This document shows positions 62,408-64,000 of a DNA stretch of 64,000 nt, piece after piece. Origin of the DNA: Meridianimarinicoccus zhengii. Its GTDB lineage: Bacteria; Pseudomonadota; Alphaproteobacteria; Rhodobacterales; Rhodobacteraceae. Position 1 is the first letter of the stretch. Each line of letters opens with the position of its first letter. The notes below the pieces were generated by a model that did no database searches, was not told the origin of the DNA, and saw nothing but the letters and a program-made list of their open reading frames with translations. The stretch lies in assembly GCF_003254465.1 (NCBI RefSeq), contig NZ_QDFI01000015.1:1-64000 (forward strand), written 5' to 3'. Position numbers and translations under genes: made by a program.

Positions 62408-63075
62408 AACGTTCCGACGTGAATGCCGCCATCGCGGCGGCCGAACGGCAGCTGGCAGACCACGGCTGGGCGATGCCAGATTTCGCCGCCTGGACCCCCG
62501 CCGACCACGCCGCCAACCCGGAGCGGAGCCGCTGGCTGGCCGAGCGCCAGATCGGCTGGGACGTGACGGATTTCGGGCTCGGCGACTTTGCCCGCCGCGG
62601 GCTGGTGCTGTTCTGCGTGCGCAACGGGCTGGCCGGGGTTCCCGGCGAACGCCCCTATGCGGAAAAGCTGCTCTTCGTCGGGGTCGATCAGGTGACGCCC
62701 TTCCACGCCCACAAGATGAAGCTGGAAGACATCATCGTGCGCGGCGGCGGCACCCTGTGCGTGGAATTCACCGCCGAGGGCACCGTGACCCCCGCGGACG
62801 GCGAACCGCTGGACGACACGGCGATGATCGACGGAATGCCGGTCCCGGCCATCGGCCAGGTGCATCGCCTGCGCGCGGGCCAAAGCATCACGATCCCCCG
62901 CGGGCTTCAGCACAGCTTCTGGGGTGAGGGCGCGCCGGTTTTCGTGGCCGAGGTGAGCCAGTGCAACGACGACAAGGGCGACAACTTCTTTCTCGAACCG
63001 CTGGGCCGGTTCAGCGCCATCGACGAGGATGCGCCGGCGCATCGCCTGCTGTGGAACGAAGGGGGGGCCGCATGA
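62404..63075 (+). CDS. D-lyxose isomerase family cupin protein
   Basis: A 223-residue cupin matching the D-lyxose isomerase (former DUF1498) family. Metal ligands are in TPFHAHKMKLEDIIVRG (two His and Glu) and GLQHSFWGEGAPV (His); ITIPRG precedes the last. The family interconverts D-lyxose/D-xylulose and D-mannose/D-fructose. It overlaps both neighbours by four bases. This is the gene that most narrows the substrate: a lyxo- or manno-configured aldose. Confidence 0.88.
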   Translation: MKRSDVNAAIAAAERQLADHGWAMPDFAAWTPADHAANPERSRWLAERQIGWDVTDFGLGDFARRGLVLFCVRNGLAGVPGERPYAEKLLFVGVDQVTPFHAHKMKLEDIIVRGGGTLCVEFTAEGTVTPADGEPLDDTAMIDGMPVPAIGQVHRLRAGQSITIPRGLQHSFWGEGAPVFVAEVSQCNDDKGDNFFLEPLGRFSAIDEDAPAHRLLWNEGGAA

Positions 63076-64000
63076 GACAGGGCACCCGGCGCGGCATCGC
63101 CTGCGCGGGGAACTGGATCCTCGACATGGTCAACGACCTGCCGCACTGGCCGGACAAGTCGGAGCTTGTGCATATCACGGCGCAGACCACGGGGCTGGGT
63201 GGCGGGGCGGCCAATGTCGCGGGCGCGCTGGCCGCGATGGGCGCGCCCTATCCGGTGTTCCCGGTCGGGCTGATCGGCGCGGGCATGGTCGGCGACGAGG
63301 TGCTGCGCCTGTGCCGTGCCGCGGGGCTGCCAACCGACCGGATCGGGCGCACCGCTTCGGCCACCACGGCGCAGACGCTGGTGATGAATGTGCCGGGCGA
63401 CAGCCGGACATTCTTCTATCACCCCGGTGCCAACGACCTGCTGGATGCGGCGGCGATCGACGTGCCCGGCCTTGCCGACGCGGGCGCGCGGATATTCTAT
63501 CTCGGCTACCTGACGCTTCTGGGCGCGCTGGACCGGATCGGGCCGGACGGACGCACCGCCGCCGCCCATGTGCTGGCCGATGCGCGCGGCCGGGAGATGC
63601 TGACCTGCGTGGATCTCGTGTCCGCCCGCGGCCCGCAATACCGCGAGACGGTGATGGCCACGCTGCCCGAGATCGACATACTTCTGCTCAATGAGATCGA
63701 GGCGGCGCGCGCCACCGGGCTGTCCATCGTCGGGGCCGGCGATGTACGGGGGATGGAAGGCGCCGCCCGCGCGCTGTGCGATGGCGGTGTGCGCCGCGCG
63801 GTGATCCTGCATTCCGCCGCGCACGTGGTCTGGTTCGAAGACGCGGCGGCGCATGTATTCGATACCCCACCCGTGCCGCCCGAGGATGTCGTAAGTCCGG
63901 TCGGCGCGGGCGATGCCTTTGCGGCGGGTGTGCTTCATGGGCTGCATGACGGCTGGCCGCGGGACCGCGCGGTCGAACTGGGCTTTCGCGCCGCCCGCGC
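63072..64000 (+). CDS. PfkB family carbohydrate kinase (3' truncated by window)
   Basis: 309 codons are visible before the window ends; the frame is still open. The N-terminal PfkB signature region is GLGGGAANVAGALAAMGAP and the C-terminal signature with the catalytic Asp is SPVGAGDAFAAGVLHG. The body resembles ribokinase/fructokinase-type enzymes. It overlaps the isomerase stop (ATGA). Only some 10-20 C-terminal residues are probably missing. It would phosphorylate the ketose made by the isomerase, giving the substrate for one of the two aldolases. Confidence 0.9.
   Translation, partial: MRQGTRRGIACAGNWILDMVNDLPHWPDKSELVHITAQTTGLGGGAANVAGALAAMGAPYPVFPVGLIGAGMVGDEVLRLCRAAGLPTDRIGRTASATTAQTLVMNVPGDSRTFFYHPGANDLLDAAAIDVPGLADAGARIFYLGYLTLLGALDRIGPDGRTAAAHVLADARGREMLTCVDLVSARGPQYRETVMATLPEIDILLLNEIEAARATGLSIVGAGDVRGMEGAARALCDGGVRRAVILHSAAHVVWFEDAAAHVFDTPPVPPEDVVSPVGAGDAFAAGVLHGLHDGWPRDRAVELGFRAAR

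Noticed and set aside
63029-63694. Open frame overlapping the start of the PfkB kinase
   Set aside because: It is a frame-shifted reading of the kinase gene, whose own frame from 63072 stays open to the window end and contains both PfkB signatures.

Overview
The window is a GC-rich, densely coded chromosomal segment from an alphaproteobacterium, almost certainly a Rhodobacterales (Roseobacter/Rhodobacter-type) organism. This rests on protein-level resemblance and gene order: an rpoE-chrR pair divergent from an FAD oxidoreductase/DUF1365/MFS/DUF3833/SDR operon (the order of the Rhodobacter sphaeroides sigma-E locus), a petP-petR pair, an Mrp-DUF971 fusion, a VPLPA-CTERM protein, and a MutL that carries endonuclease motifs. 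I see no rRNA, CRISPR array, insertion sequence, prophage or replication origin. Two tRNA genes (Val-GAC, Leu-CAG) are present.

Layout. 1-9.3 kb: housekeeping genes (heparinase-like C-terminus, purH, lspA, a BamF-like lipoprotein, a pair of M16 peptidases, mutL, rmuC). 9.3-15.4 kb: stress locus with sigma-E, its anti-sigma factor ChrR (both zinc cysteines of the anti-sigma domain replaced by serine) and a divergent five-gene membrane/lipid operon. 15.5-18.3 kb: small genes, a PAS protein, rpmJ, tRNA-Val and, on the minus strand at 16.4-16.7 kb, four hairpins that each expose a CCTCCC-type anti-Shine-Dalgarno loop, as in the 'cuckoo'/CcsR small RNAs. 18.4-20.3 kb: N-formylglutamate amidohydrolase and a transglutaminase-like protein. 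20.5-24.6 kb: a LacI regulator, a sugar-binding protein without its own permeases, and a GH1 beta-glucosidase, with clear LacI-type operators. 24.7-28.7 kb: DMT exporter, a cysteine-rich MarR regulator, Mrp-DUF971 and a multidomain Nfu protein. 29-38 kb: NDUFA9-like protein, uppP, then gltD and gltB separated by a small His-tailed CpxP/Spy-like periplasmic protein. 37.9-48.5 kb: VPLPA-CTERM protein, mtgA, GST, queG, rlmJ, ilvE, petP-petR, and a deacetylase-xseB-ispA-dxs operon. 49-53.2 kb: two secreted proteins of unknown function, the second with eight IDLDP repeats. 53.3-64 kb: a complete-looking sugar uptake and catabolism locus that runs off the window end.

The last region is the most coherent candidate for an undescribed pathway. 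A three-gene ABC importer (minus strand) faces a SorC-type regulator, followed by one tightly packed operon: LacD/YihT-like aldolase, ROK kinase, small P-loop kinase-like protein, L-xylulose-reductase-like SDR, DhnA-type class I aldolase, Gfo/Idh/MocA dehydrogenase, D-lyxose isomerase-like cupin and PfkB kinase. Together they predict import, redox/isomerisation to a ketose, phosphorylation and retro-aldol cleavage, but the substrate cannot be read from sequence alone. All functional calls come from motif and family recognition by eye; nothing was searched against a database.
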